Assembly: GCA_002342415.1 (NCBI GenBank)
Contig: DDPY01000054.1
Span: 37,336-101,335, forward strand
Direction: 5' to 3'
DNA length: 64,000 nucleotides
Source: Prevotella sp. UBA2456
GTDB lineage: Bacteria; Bacteroidota; Bacteroidia; Bacteroidales; Bacteroidaceae
In this document: piece by piece, positions 39,807-49,103 of the stretch
Layout: each line of letters opens with the position of its first letter
Numbering within the stretch: the first letter of the stretch is position 1
Position numbers and translations under genes: made by a program
Notes under the pieces: model-generated
What the model was told of the DNA's origin: nothing
Databases searched by the model: none
What the model saw: only the letters and a program-made list of their open reading frames with translations

Positions 39807-41840
39807 ATGAGTATTCTGTCCCATATATTCCTACTCTCGGCGGTGAACACTCCCCCGACCCTGTCATTGGTCATGATGACACTGGTCATTATCGTGTTCA
39901 TGGTTGTGCTGTTATCCAATCGCATGATCCTGCTTCGTGTGCATCGGCGCATGAAGAAAACCGAGCATACCACGTCGATGCTGCAGAACGCGGTGGAAAT
40001 CAGTGGTAACGAGGTAGTGCGCTACGATTTGCTCGACCGCCGTATCTATAAACTCTATGGCAAGATGTTCCCTGACAAGGCACTGACGGCAGACGAATGG
40101 CGAAAACATGTACACCCAGACGATCTGGAGGAAACGCTGGAGTGGATACATCAGGTGGCGGAGGGCAGCCTGAAGCGGGCGGAGTTCTACTATCGCTGGA
40201 ATTTCGATTTCACCGGCCAGTCGCCCCGCTGGGGATACATGCACAATGTCAGCGTCCCGGAATATCAGAAAGATACCAAGAAGGTCATCAGTGTCATCAG
40301 TACGGTGCTTGATGAGACTGCCCGGCAGCAACAAGAGGAGCGCGAGAAGGAACTGAGCAACAAGTATAAGCTCATCTTCGAGAACTCCATCATCGGACTC
40401 TCCTTCTATACACCTGAAGGCTGGTTGCTCGCCTCGAACAAGATGATGCGTGAGATTTGTCATTTTGAAAGCGATGAGTATGATGACTTCTTCTCCAAGA
40501 CCAACCTTTTCGAACTGTCACCTTTCCGCGAGTGTTGCAATCCTGAACATTTGGAAGAACTGTGGATATGCCACCAGAGCATTGTTCCCGAGCGCGATAT
40601 CCGTGACTATCTGGAAACCCGTCTGCACCCCATCTGTGACGAGTCGGGAAAGGTGGTCTATATCGCTGTCGCTACGCGCAATGTCACGCAAGAGCGCGAG
40701 CTGTATCTGCAGTCCAAACTTACCGACTCGCAGATACAGCAGGCCAACGAGAAGATCAAGGCCTACGAGGAGGAGCTGACCTTCATGATGGAGACTTGCG
40801 AGATGCGGGCCTGGCGCACCACTTATAAAGAAAAGAAAGTACAGTTCCTGAAAGGTCTGAGCACTGTTGAGCGCGAGATAACTATCAGCGACTATTTGCA
40901 GTATTTCATCGACGACGGCGAGACGGTGGCCAATTATTTCGAGGAACCCGAGAAGCATTTTTCCGCGCCTATGTCCGTGCTCAGGAAGTCGCGCCCCATC
41001 TTCAACGAGGCAGAGCCGGTGATATGGTACCAGATTAACAGCGTTCCCGTCTTTAACAATCAAGGCGAACTGGTGGGCTCGTTCGGACTTATCCGAAACA
41101 TGACTCCCTTCATTCAGGCTCAGGAGAAGCTGAAACTGGAGACCGAGCGTGCCAACGACTCTGGTCGCCTGAAGTCCGTGTTCCTGGCCAATATGACCCA
41201 CGAGATTCGCACGCCGCTGAATGCCATCGTGGGCTTCTCCGACCTCCTGCAGGCTATCGACTCGCCGGAGGAGAAGAAGGAGATGATTCGTGTCATTCAT
41301 AACAATTGCGACATGCTGCTCCGGCTCATCAACGACATCCTGGTGCTCTCCAACTTCGATGCCAACGCGATGCAGCTCGTGCCTGGAAAGGTTGACTTCT
41401 CGCGCGAGTTCGACCTCACCTGCCAGTCGCTGCAGCAGCGCGTGCAGGAGCCTGCGGTGGAGTTCCAGAAGGACAATCCGCTGCCCTCGCTGCTCATCAA
41501 TATTGATATCGGGCGCATCCAGCAGGTCATCACCAACTTCGTCACCAACGCGGTGAAGTACACCCATCAGGGCCACATCCGTGTCGGCTATCGGATGGAA
41601 GACAACGGCCTGCTGTATGTCTATTGCGAAGACACAGGCTCCGGCATCCCCAAGGAGAAGCAGGAGGCCGTCTTCGAGCGCTTCGTGAAACTGAACGACT
41701 ATATCCAAGGTACTGGTCTCGGACTCTCCATCTGCAAGGCCATTGTAGAGAAGTGCGGGGGAACAATCGGTGTGGAGAGTGAGGAAGGCAAAGGCTCTAC
41801 CTTCTGGTTCCGAATACCAGTAGAAGTACTTAACGAATAA
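39807..41840 (+). CDS. Sensor kinase 2: canonical PAS histidine kinase
   Basis: A 677-residue membrane histidine kinase: one span at residues about 17-40, PAS-like regions at about 60-170 and 185-310, a coiled stretch, a further PAS-like region, then HisKA (VFLANMTHEIRTPLNAIVGF, His465) and HATPase with TNAVKYT, EDTGSGIPKEK and GTGLGLSICKA. No periplasmic sensing domain, so it probably senses an internal signal or relies on its partners. No receiver domain. Second gene of the operon, paired with the Tyr-variant kinase 1. Paralog of kinase 4. Confidence 0.92.
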   Translation: MSILSHIFLLSAVNTPPTLSLVMMTLVIIVFMVVLLSNRMILLRVHRRMKKTEHTTSMLQNAVEISGNEVVRYDLLDRRIYKLYGKMFPDKALTADEWRKHVHPDDLEETLEWIHQVAEGSLKRAEFYYRWNFDFTGQSPRWGYMHNVSVPEYQKDTKKVISVISTVLDETARQQQEEREKELSNKYKLIFENSIIGLSFYTPEGWLLASNKMMREICHFESDEYDDFFSKTNLFELSPFRECCNPEHLEELWICHQSIVPERDIRDYLETRLHPICDESGKVVYIAVATRNVTQERELYLQSKLTDSQIQQANEKIKAYEEELTFMMETCEMRAWRTTYKEKKVQFLKGLSTVEREITISDYLQYFIDDGETVANYFEEPEKHFSAPMSVLRKSRPIFNEAEPVIWYQINSVPVFNNQGELVGSFGLIRNMTPFIQAQEKLKLETERANDSGRLKSVFLANMTHEIRTPLNAIVGFSDLLQAIDSPEEKKEMIRVIHNNCDMLLRLINDILVLSNFDANAMQLVPGKVDFSREFDLTCQSLQQRVQEPAVEFQKDNPLPSLLINIDIGRIQQVITNFVTNAVKYTHQGHIRVGYRMEDNGLLYVYCEDTGSGIPKEKQEAVFERFVKLNDYIQGTGLGLSICKAIVEKCGGTIGVESEEGKGSTFWFRIPVEVLNE

Positions 41841-41843
41841 ACG

Positions 41844-44642
41844 ATGGAAATGTTGAAGCATACCTTATTTATATTATTATTGGCTCTGATGCCCGCAGTC
41901 ACGCTTTGTGCAAACGAAGGCGAGGGCTACGAGGCCTTTACCGAGGATCATCCGCTGATTTATGAAGATGCATGGGATCTGTGGCCCTACGTCTACCTCA
42001 ACGGGAACGGCGAGCCGGAAGGCTTTAATGTCGACTTGCTGAAACTCATCTTCAAGGAGCTCAGCATCCCTTACATGATTAAGCTCAGTCCTACCTCTGA
42101 GGCATTGAACCACCTGAAGGCCGGACATGCCGATGTGACGTGCGGCATGGACGCTCATTTCCATAACGACTACGCTCAGTATGGAAAGTCCGTCATCCAG
42201 ATTTTCACGCACAGCGTGCTCCATCGTAAGAACGAGCCTGCCAAGATAAAGAATGTGGAGGACTTGTCGCGCAACAAGGTCATCGTCCATGACGGCAGCT
42301 TCAGTCATCACCTGATGGTCCGTCGCGGCTGGGGAGCCAATGCCGTTCCCTATGACGATATGCAGGAAGCTGTCCGTCTGGTACACAATGAGCCTGGTCA
42401 TCAGATCGTATGGAACACGCTCTCGCTTCAGGCGCTCATCCGCAAGTTCAACTACGACGACTTGGAGGTCACGCCCGTGAATATCCAGCATGGTGAGTAT
42501 AAGTTCATGTCAAACAATGCGCGCCTGCTTCAGCAGATGGACAGTGTGTACACCGTGCTCAGCGCCGAGGGCAGGCTGCAGGCCATCCAGAACAAGTGGT
42601 TCTATCCCGAGCGTAAGGACTCGGGCATCCCGTCGTGGATATGGTTGGTCATCGGCGCCCTGCTGTTGTTCGTCCTGCTGTCGCTCCTCTTCTTCGTCAT
42701 CTATCGCCGCAAGGAGAAGCGCATGACGAAGTCGCTCCGTAGCAGCAACCGCCGGCTGGCACTCATTCTGAAGACGAGTCATGTGCGGATTTGGCTCTAC
42801 CATGTAGACACCAAGACCATCACTACATTCAACGAGAACGGGGTGGCAGACAATGACAACCTCACGCCTAACTTCTTCTTCTACTCTATGGTGAAGGAGG
42901 ACTACGAGCGAATCCTGCAGGCACTGGCCAATGTCTCGCTGCAGAAGTCGGAGCGAGAGACCCTCGACGTGCGAGCGAAGGACGGTTCTCATGGCGAGCT
43001 TCACAGCCTTACAATCGGGCTCTCCGTCTTCAGTCGCGGCAAGAATGGCGTGCCTGTGGATATTATCGGTACTACCAGCGATGTCACGGAGGACAAGTTG
43101 AGGCAGCAGCAGGCTCAGGACACGATGCTGCACTATCAGACCGTGTTCAACAGTTCGATGGTCGACATCGTGGCCTATGACGAGCATGGTGTGATAATGG
43201 ATATGAACGACAAGGTGCGCCGGGCATTATCGGGCAGTGTCGACCATATCCTTGCCTCGAAGATTACGCTGCGCGATGTGCTGGGCGCGGAGTTCGACGA
43301 CTTGGAGCATCTGGACCTTACCTACCTTACGCAGCTGCTCCATTGGCCAGGCGATGAGCGCGCGCTGAGCCGGCTGTTGCAGCGCGACGAGATGTACTAT
43401 GAGTTGCAGATGGCCCCCGTGCGCAACGAACAGGGCCGCCTGATGGCGGTCTATGGCACGGGACGAAACGTGACAGAGGTGGTCCAGTCGTACAGGTTGT
43501 TGCAGCTTAATATCGAGCGTTTGCAGCATGCTACCGACGAGTTGGACCGTTATGTGCGTAATATCGACTTCGTGCTGAAGAAAGGTGGTGTGCGTATGGT
43601 CAGCTATTCGCTCGACACGCATACGCTGACGCTCTATAGTGAGATTGGTAAAGACCAGCTGACGCTGACCCAGACGCGCGCGCTCACGCTGGTATGCGAC
43701 GAGTCGAAGCGCATAGCCCTGCAGGCCTTTACCAGCATGGACAACGGCACGCGCTCTACGGTCGAGGCTACGGTCAAGACGCAGTTGCGCCACGGGGATG
43801 AGGGCGACCAGCCTGCATGCCCGTTATATCTCTACTTGTCGCTGATGCCCACCTACGGAAGTGACGGGCAAGTGACGGGCTACTTCGGCATGTGCCGCGA
43901 CGTGAGCCTTATCAAGGCCACTGAGGATGCATTGGCTCACGAGGCCGCCCGGGCGCAGGAGGTAGAGACCGTCAAGAATGCCTTCCTCCGTAATATGAGC
44001 TATCAGATTCGTACGCCGCTCAACTCGGTGGTAGGCTTTGCCGAACTCTTCGAGATGGAGCATTCGCCTGAGGACGAATCCGTATTTATTCAGGAAATCA
44101 ACGACAATGCCTCGCGCCTGTTGGAGCTCATCAACGACATCCTGTTCCTATCGCGTCTGGATGCCCAGATGATAGAATACAAGCGGGAGATGATCAACTT
44201 CGCCGAGTTTTTCGAGTCGCGTTGCCAGACAGTAGGCTTCCACCATCGGAAATCGGGTGTCGACTTTGTGGTCGATGGCAATTATCAGCGGTTGGTGGTC
44301 GACATCGACATGAACAATGTGGGTATCATCATCGACCAGATTCTTGCCAATGCCTCCGAATACACATCAGCCGGGCAGGTGCGCTCCAGCTATGACTATA
44401 CGGGCGAGGCCCTGGTGATGACCTTCCAGGACACTGGTTGCGGCATGTCCGACGAGCAGCTGAAGCATATCTTCGACCGCTTTGCCTCTTCGGGCAGTCG
44501 CGGCACGGGCCTCGGCCTGAACATCTGTCAGGAGCTGGCCCAGCAGATGGGCGGCAAGATCAAGGTGCACTCTGAACTCGGCAAGGGCACCATCGTGTGG
44601 GTCACCATCCCATGCAGTTGTAGTGAAATAGTAAGGAAATAG
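41844..44642 (+). CDS. Sensor kinase 3: periplasmic binding domain, phospho-His replaced by Tyr
   Basis: A 932-residue sensor. After a signal peptide comes a solute-binding (SBP_bac_3-like) domain at residues about 28-255 (GEPEGFNVDLLKLIFKELSI), a membrane span at about 262-288, PAS-like regions, a HisKA-like segment and a HATPase. The H-box is FLRNMSYQIRTPLNSVVGFA: Tyr720 replaces His and the next Glu is Gln. The ATPase domain keeps LANASEYT, QDTGCGMSDE and GTGLGLNICQ. It starts three bases after kinase 2 and is paralogous to kinase 1, with the binding domain as the main difference. Confidence 0.9.
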   Translation: MEMLKHTLFILLLALMPAVTLCANEGEGYEAFTEDHPLIYEDAWDLWPYVYLNGNGEPEGFNVDLLKLIFKELSIPYMIKLSPTSEALNHLKAGHADVTCGMDAHFHNDYAQYGKSVIQIFTHSVLHRKNEPAKIKNVEDLSRNKVIVHDGSFSHHLMVRRGWGANAVPYDDMQEAVRLVHNEPGHQIVWNTLSLQALIRKFNYDDLEVTPVNIQHGEYKFMSNNARLLQQMDSVYTVLSAEGRLQAIQNKWFYPERKDSGIPSWIWLVIGALLLFVLLSLLFFVIYRRKEKRMTKSLRSSNRRLALILKTSHVRIWLYHVDTKTITTFNENGVADNDNLTPNFFFYSMVKEDYERILQALANVSLQKSERETLDVRAKDGSHGELHSLTIGLSVFSRGKNGVPVDIIGTTSDVTEDKLRQQQAQDTMLHYQTVFNSSMVDIVAYDEHGVIMDMNDKVRRALSGSVDHILASKITLRDVLGAEFDDLEHLDLTYLTQLLHWPGDERALSRLLQRDEMYYELQMAPVRNEQGRLMAVYGTGRNVTEVVQSYRLLQLNIERLQHATDELDRYVRNIDFVLKKGGVRMVSYSLDTHTLTLYSEIGKDQLTLTQTRALTLVCDESKRIALQAFTSMDNGTRSTVEATVKTQLRHGDEGDQPACPLYLYLSLMPTYGSDGQVTGYFGMCRDVSLIKATEDALAHEAARAQEVETVKNAFLRNMSYQIRTPLNSVVGFAELFEMEHSPEDESVFIQEINDNASRLLELINDILFLSRLDAQMIEYKREMINFAEFFESRCQTVGFHHRKSGVDFVVDGNYQRLVVDIDMNNVGIIIDQILANASEYTSAGQVRSSYDYTGEALVMTFQDTGCGMSDEQLKHIFDRFASSGSRGTGLGLNICQELAQQMGGKIKVHSELGKGTIVWVTIPCSCSEIVRK

Positions 44643-44667
44643 GTGAGGAAGGAGGATTATAGAAAAG

Positions 44668-47415
44668 ATGAAGAGATATTGCCTGTATATTGCTTGTTGC
44701 TTATGGGCGCTGACAACCGCCACAACGCTGTCGGCCAAGGACACCTTTGGATTCACCAAGGAGCATCCCCTGGTCGTCGTATGCGACTGGGACTTTGCGC
44801 CGTTCGAATTTCTGAACTCGGAGGGCATGCCCGACGGTTATAACGTCGAAGTGCTCGACCTGATATTCAGCCGGCTGGGCATTCCGCACCAGTTTGTGAT
44901 GCAGGAGTGGTATGTGGCCATGCAGATGTTCGACCATCGCAAGGCCGACCTCATCCACGCGCTGTCGGATCACTATAATCATGCGCCGTACGTGATGACC
45001 AAGAAGTACATCAACTACTATAACGTGAGCGTAGTGCGCAAGGTCGGCACTCCGCCTCTGTTCCGTCTGGCCGACTTGTCGGAGAAATCCACGCTCATCC
45101 TCAAGAAGGACGACTATGCCGAGCTGCGCATGAGGGATATGGACTGCTCCTTCAAGAAGGAATACCGCCCGGCCAAGAGCGCGTTGCAGCGGATACGGCA
45201 GGGCAAGGGAAGATATTTCGTATGGGGCGAGGTGCCGCTGAAGCTCAAGATCAAGGAGCTGGGCCTCGACAGCCTCACGATGGACCGCATAGACATCCCG
45301 GCGGGCGAGCTGCGCATCGTCAGCTACAACAAGGCGCTCATCGACGTCATCGATGACCAGTACACGCGGTTGGAGCAGGCCGGCGAGCTGGAGAAGATTT
45401 ACGACAAGTGGTTCCACCCCGAGCGCGTCCACGACGATGCCTCCCCCGTCACGCTCTATATTCTGGGCGGGCTCATCGTGCTGGGCATCCTCATCTTCCT
45501 GCTGAACCGTCTGACCACTTTTCGCGTCCGGACGGCGGTGCGCAAGAGCGGCGAGGTGAACGGCATGATGCGTCAGGCGCTGAACATGGGCGACTACAGC
45601 GTGATGGAATACGACATCATGACGGGCCATATCCGCAACGTCTACGGAGAGCTGCTCCCGGAGCAGGGCATGTCGATGTACGAGTTCCAGCAGCGGCTGG
45701 CGCCCGAGGAACTGGAGGATTTCCAGAATTCTCTCGACCAGATGCACCGTGGAAAGATGCTCCATTGGACGATGAGGAAGCGCTTTAATGCCGGAACGGC
45801 GGAGTCGCCCGAATGGCGGATGCTCTACGGCGAGGCCATCGTGGAATATGAGAACGACCAGCCCCGCTACATTGTGAATACGGTGAAGGACATGACCACC
45901 GAGGTGGAGACAGAGCGCCGCAATCAGGAGATTGGAGCGCGCTATATGAAGATATTCGAGACCAGCATGATAGCCATGTCATTCTATGATGCCAAGGGGC
46001 GGCTGCTCGACCTGAACCGGAAGATGCGCGAGCTCTGCGCCTTCGACGAGGACGGCGAGCGCCACTTCCGCGAGACCTCGCTCTTCGACGCGCCCCTGCT
46101 GCAGGACGTCATCTGGGAGGGCAGCCGCGAGCCGGTGCACGTCTGCCAGCACATGTACTATCCGAAGCTGGGCATCGACAAGTATATCGAGGCGCGCATC
46201 CTGCCCGTCGTCGACGATGCCGGCCAGCTCATCTACTACGTCGTCACCAGCCGCGACCTCACCAGCGAGCGCGAGATGTATATGCAGCAGCGCGAGCACG
46301 AGCAGCGTCTGCACAGCACCAATGCCGCCATCAGCACCTACGAGGAGCGCCTGCACTATCTGCTCAAGGAGTGCAACATGTATGTCTGGCAGTTCGACTT
46401 CGCCAGCCGTCGCATCAACTTCGCGCAGACGCTGGGCAAGGTGGAGTTCTCCACCAGCATCGAGGAGCACATGGAGAGCATCGCCCCCGAGGAACGCGAG
46501 CAGGCCCTCAACATCAAGACCAGCACGGTCATGAAGGGCCAGCCCTTCAACGTGGTCCACCACTTCCTGCACACCCCGCTGAGCGACAGCCCCGGATGGT
46601 ATGCCCTCAACGGACTGCCCCAGCGCGACAAGCAGGGCCGCGTGACGGGATACTACGGTCTGGCCCGCGATGTCACCTACCTCATGCAGACCCAGCAGCG
46701 CCTGCGCGAGGAGACTGCCCGAGCCGAGAACTCAGGACTGCTCAAGAGCGCCTTCCTGGCCAACATGACCCACGAGATTCGCACACCGCTCAATGCCATC
46801 GTAGGCTTCAGCGGACTGCTCCAGATGGTCGAGGCCCCCGAGGAGCGCAGGGAGTTCATCCGCATCATCCGCAGCAACTGCGACATGCTGCTGCGACTCA
46901 TCAACGACATCCTCGAGGCATCGAGCATGGGACAGTCTATGACCATCGAACCTGAGGACATCGACCTGGCGATGGTCTTCGACGACATCTGCCAGACCCT
47001 CGAACAGCGCGTCGCAGAGTCCGGCATACCCTTCGTCAAGGACAATCCCTACGACACCTGTCCCGCCGTCCTCGACAAGGGCCGCCTGCAGCAGATACTC
47101 ACCAACTTCGTCACCAATGCCGTCAAATACACCAAGCAGGGCCACATCCGCGTGGGCTATCGCAGGGAGGAACGTGGCGGCCGCCAGGGACTCTACTTCT
47201 ACTGCGAGGACACCGGCACCGGCATCCCCAAGGACAAGCAGTCGGCCGTCTTCGAGCGTTTCGTCAAGCTCAACGACTACGTGCAGGGCACGGGCCTTGG
47301 CCTCTCCATCTGCAAAGCCATCGTTGACCGCTGCGACGGCCAGATCGGTGTCGACTCCGAACCCGGCCACGGCTCCACCTTCTGGTTCTGGGTTCCCTCC
47401 GCACGGGATCTATAA
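44668..47415 (+). CDS. Sensor kinase 4: periplasmic binding domain, canonical histidine kinase
   Basis: A 915-residue histidine kinase with a signal peptide, an SBP_bac_3-like domain at residues about 25-250 (GMPDGYNVEVLDLIFSRLGI), a membrane span at about 265-285, PAS-like regions, HisKA (AFLANMTHEIRTPLNAIVGF, His702) and HATPase with TNAVKYT, CEDTGTGIPKDK and GTGLGLSICKA. No receiver or output domain. Last gene of the operon, 25 bases after kinase 3, and paralog of kinase 2. Its codon usage becomes markedly C/G-rich in the second half. No response regulator lies nearby. Confidence 0.92.
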   Translation: MKRYCLYIACCLWALTTATTLSAKDTFGFTKEHPLVVVCDWDFAPFEFLNSEGMPDGYNVEVLDLIFSRLGIPHQFVMQEWYVAMQMFDHRKADLIHALSDHYNHAPYVMTKKYINYYNVSVVRKVGTPPLFRLADLSEKSTLILKKDDYAELRMRDMDCSFKKEYRPAKSALQRIRQGKGRYFVWGEVPLKLKIKELGLDSLTMDRIDIPAGELRIVSYNKALIDVIDDQYTRLEQAGELEKIYDKWFHPERVHDDASPVTLYILGGLIVLGILIFLLNRLTTFRVRTAVRKSGEVNGMMRQALNMGDYSVMEYDIMTGHIRNVYGELLPEQGMSMYEFQQRLAPEELEDFQNSLDQMHRGKMLHWTMRKRFNAGTAESPEWRMLYGEAIVEYENDQPRYIVNTVKDMTTEVETERRNQEIGARYMKIFETSMIAMSFYDAKGRLLDLNRKMRELCAFDEDGERHFRETSLFDAPLLQDVIWEGSREPVHVCQHMYYPKLGIDKYIEARILPVVDDAGQLIYYVVTSRDLTSEREMYMQQREHEQRLHSTNAAISTYEERLHYLLKECNMYVWQFDFASRRINFAQTLGKVEFSTSIEEHMESIAPEEREQALNIKTSTVMKGQPFNVVHHFLHTPLSDSPGWYALNGLPQRDKQGRVTGYYGLARDVTYLMQTQQRLREETARAENSGLLKSAFLANMTHEIRTPLNAIVGFSGLLQMVEAPEERREFIRIIRSNCDMLLRLINDILEASSMGQSMTIEPEDIDLAMVFDDICQTLEQRVAESGIPFVKDNPYDTCPAVLDKGRLQQILTNFVTNAVKYTKQGHIRVGYRREERGGRQGLYFYCEDTGTGIPKDKQSAVFERFVKLNDYVQGTGLGLSICKAIVDRCDGQIGVDSEPGHGSTFWFWVPSARDL

Positions 47416-47417
47416 TT

Positions 47418-47488
47418 GAACACAGAGAATGCAGAGTTATTTCCATCGCGAGAAATAAAGAACTCTGTGTCTCCGTACTTCTGTGTTC
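47418..47488. terminator. Large stem-loop after the kinase operon
   Basis: Outer arms GAACACAGA/TCTGTGTTC and inner arms CAGAGTT/AACTCTG and ATTTC/GAAAT can fold into one 70-nt interrupted hairpin, starting three bases after the kinase 4 stop. No T-run follows, so it may be a dispersed repeat serving as a 3' end. Confidence 0.6.
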
Positions 47489-47519
47489 ATTCATTCACTC
47501 CGCCGAATTCGTCACCCTC

Positions 47520-47682
47520 TTCCGCATGGCGCGAAACGTTAATGCGCATTATCGATGTCGATAATGCGCATTATTCATTTCGTTGATGCGCATGACCGGA
47601 ACCAATCATGATACATGGGTAAAACGAATGATGCGCATTATCCGGGAGGACGATGCGCATCAGTGACTTCAGCGATGCAGGA
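47520..47682. repeat. Array of ATGCGCAT palindromes at 22-bp spacing
   Basis: Perfect ATGCGCAT at 47542, 47564, 47586, 47631 and 47653. Degenerate copies fill the expected positions at 47520 (TTCCGCAT), 47608 (ATGATACAT, one base longer) and 47675 (ATGCAGGA). The 14 bases between sites differ from unit to unit. The array fills the gap between the convergent kinase operon and nhaD. Confidence 0.9.
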
Positions 47683-47686
47683 AGAA

Positions 47687-49030
47687 TCAGAAGAGGAAGG
47701 TGCGCTCGGCCCAGTAGCAGAGGATACCGGCGAGATAGCCGACGAAGGCTATCCAGGTGATCTTCTTCATGTACCAGCCGAAGGTGATCTTTTCGAGGCC
47801 CATGACTACGACACCGGCGGCAGAACCGATGATGAGCATCGAACCGCCCACGCCGGCGCAGTAGGCCAGCAGCTGCCAGAAGATGCCGTCGACGGCCATG
47901 TCGCCTGCGGCCTGAACGGGATACATGCCCATGCATCCGGCCACGAGGGGCACGTTGTCGACGATGGACGACAGCACGCCGATGATGCCCGTCACCAGAT
48001 AGTGGTTGCCCTCGAAGGCAACATCGAGGCTCTTGCCCAGCATGGTGAGCACGCCGATGGTCTCCAGACAGGCTACGGCCATCAGGATGCCGAGGAAGAA
48101 GAGGATGGTGGACATGTCAATGCGCGTGAGCATGGTGGTGACGCGCTTCTGCATGGCGCCTTTCTCCTCGGGGGCCTTCAGGTCGGCATAGAATATCTCG
48201 GTGACGGTCCACAGCACACCGAGCACGAGCAGGATGCCCACGAACGGCGGCAGGTGGGTGATGGTCTTGAAGATGGGCACGAAGATGAGACCGCCCACTC
48301 CCAGGAAGAAGATAATCTTTCGCTGCGAGGTCGTCAGGTCGCTGGCTCCTACGGTCTGGGCCTGCGCGGCTGTAAAGGTCAGGTTGCCCTTGAGCGACAG
48401 CGACAGGATGTAGGCTGGGATGACCATCGAGACGAGCGAGGGAATGAAAATCTCCATGATGACGCCGGCGGCCGTGATGACGCCCTTGTTCCAGAGCATG
48501 ATGGTGGTGACGTCGCCGATGGGCGAGAAGGCACCGCCGGAGTTGGCGGCGATGACTACCAGTGCGGCATAGATGAGGCGGTCCTTCTGGTCGCTCACCA
48601 GCTTGCGCAGAATCATAATCATCACGATCGAGGTGGTGAGGTTGTCGAGGATGGCCGACAGGATGAAGGTCATGAAGGCGATGCGCCACAGCAGGGCCCG
48701 CTTCGACTTGGTCTGCAGCGTGTCGCGCACAAAGTTGAAACCTCCGTTCTGGTCTACCAGCTCTACAATGGTCATGGCACCCATGAGGAAGAAGAGAGTG
48801 GTGGAAGTGGAGCCCAGGTGGTGCTCGATGACTTCGCTGACGGCTGAGGCAACCTTGTCGCCCACGGCTCCAGCCACATAGCTGCCCGGATCGAACATGA
48901 AGAGCGTCCAGCAGCCCACGAACATCAGCAAGGCAATGGCAGCCTTGTTGATTTTTGTCAGGCTCTCGATGGCAATGCAGAAATAGCCGATGCAGAAGAG
49001 GATGACGATGCAAATTGTTAATGTTGACAT
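47687..49030 (-). CDS. nhaD: Na+/H+ antiporter NhaD
   Basis: Inner-membrane antiporter for Na+ or Li+ export, of the NhaD branch of the ion-transporter superfamily. The 447-residue product has about twelve membrane segments, with the family motifs ILSAILDNLTTSIVMIMILR, AANSGGAFSPIGDVTTIMLW and SSIVDNVPLVAGCMGMYP in the two half-repeats. It has its own promoter and is convergent with the kinase operon. Confidence 0.93.
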   Translation of the reverse strand: MSTLTICIVILFCIGYFCIAIESLTKINKAAIALLMFVGCWTLFMFDPGSYVAGAVGDKVASAVSEVIEHHLGSTSTTLFFLMGAMTIVELVDQNGGFNFVRDTLQTKSKRALLWRIAFMTFILSAILDNLTTSIVMIMILRKLVSDQKDRLIYAALVVIAANSGGAFSPIGDVTTIMLWNKGVITAAGVIMEIFIPSLVSMVIPAYILSLSLKGNLTFTAAQAQTVGASDLTTSQRKIIFFLGVGGLIFVPIFKTITHLPPFVGILLVLGVLWTVTEIFYADLKAPEEKGAMQKRVTTMLTRIDMSTILFFLGILMAVACLETIGVLTMLGKSLDVAFEGNHYLVTGIIGVLSSIVDNVPLVAGCMGMYPVQAAGDMAVDGIFWQLLAYCAGVGGSMLIIGSAAGVVVMGLEKITFGWYMKKITWIAFVGYLAGILCYWAERTFLF

Positions 49031-49066
49031 AATGATTTGAATTTAATAGATTGTAGATATTGCGTG

Positions 49067-49074
49067 CAAAGGTA
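49067..49074 (-). promoter_or_regulatory. Promoter of nhaD (TACCTTTG)
   Basis: Exact TAnnTTTG on the minus strand, 36 bases before the ATG. Confidence 0.65.
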
Positions 49075-49103
49075 CAAATAAAATCAGAAAACAAACCAAT
49101 TTT

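Noticed and set aside
39807..41840. Hybrid two-component kinase with receiver domain
   Set aside because: All four kinases end right after the ATPase domain; no DD...K receiver pattern or DNA-binding domain is present.
44701..45765. Long antisense frame (354 codons) in sensor kinase 4, and similar ones in kinases 2 and 3
   Set aside because: Same explanation: strong third-position bias of the kinase genes. No promoter, start context or recognisable content.
47520..47682. Possible CRISPR array at the ATGCGCAT repeats
   Set aside because: Repeats are 8 bp and spacers 14 bp, far below CRISPR sizes, and no cas genes are nearby.
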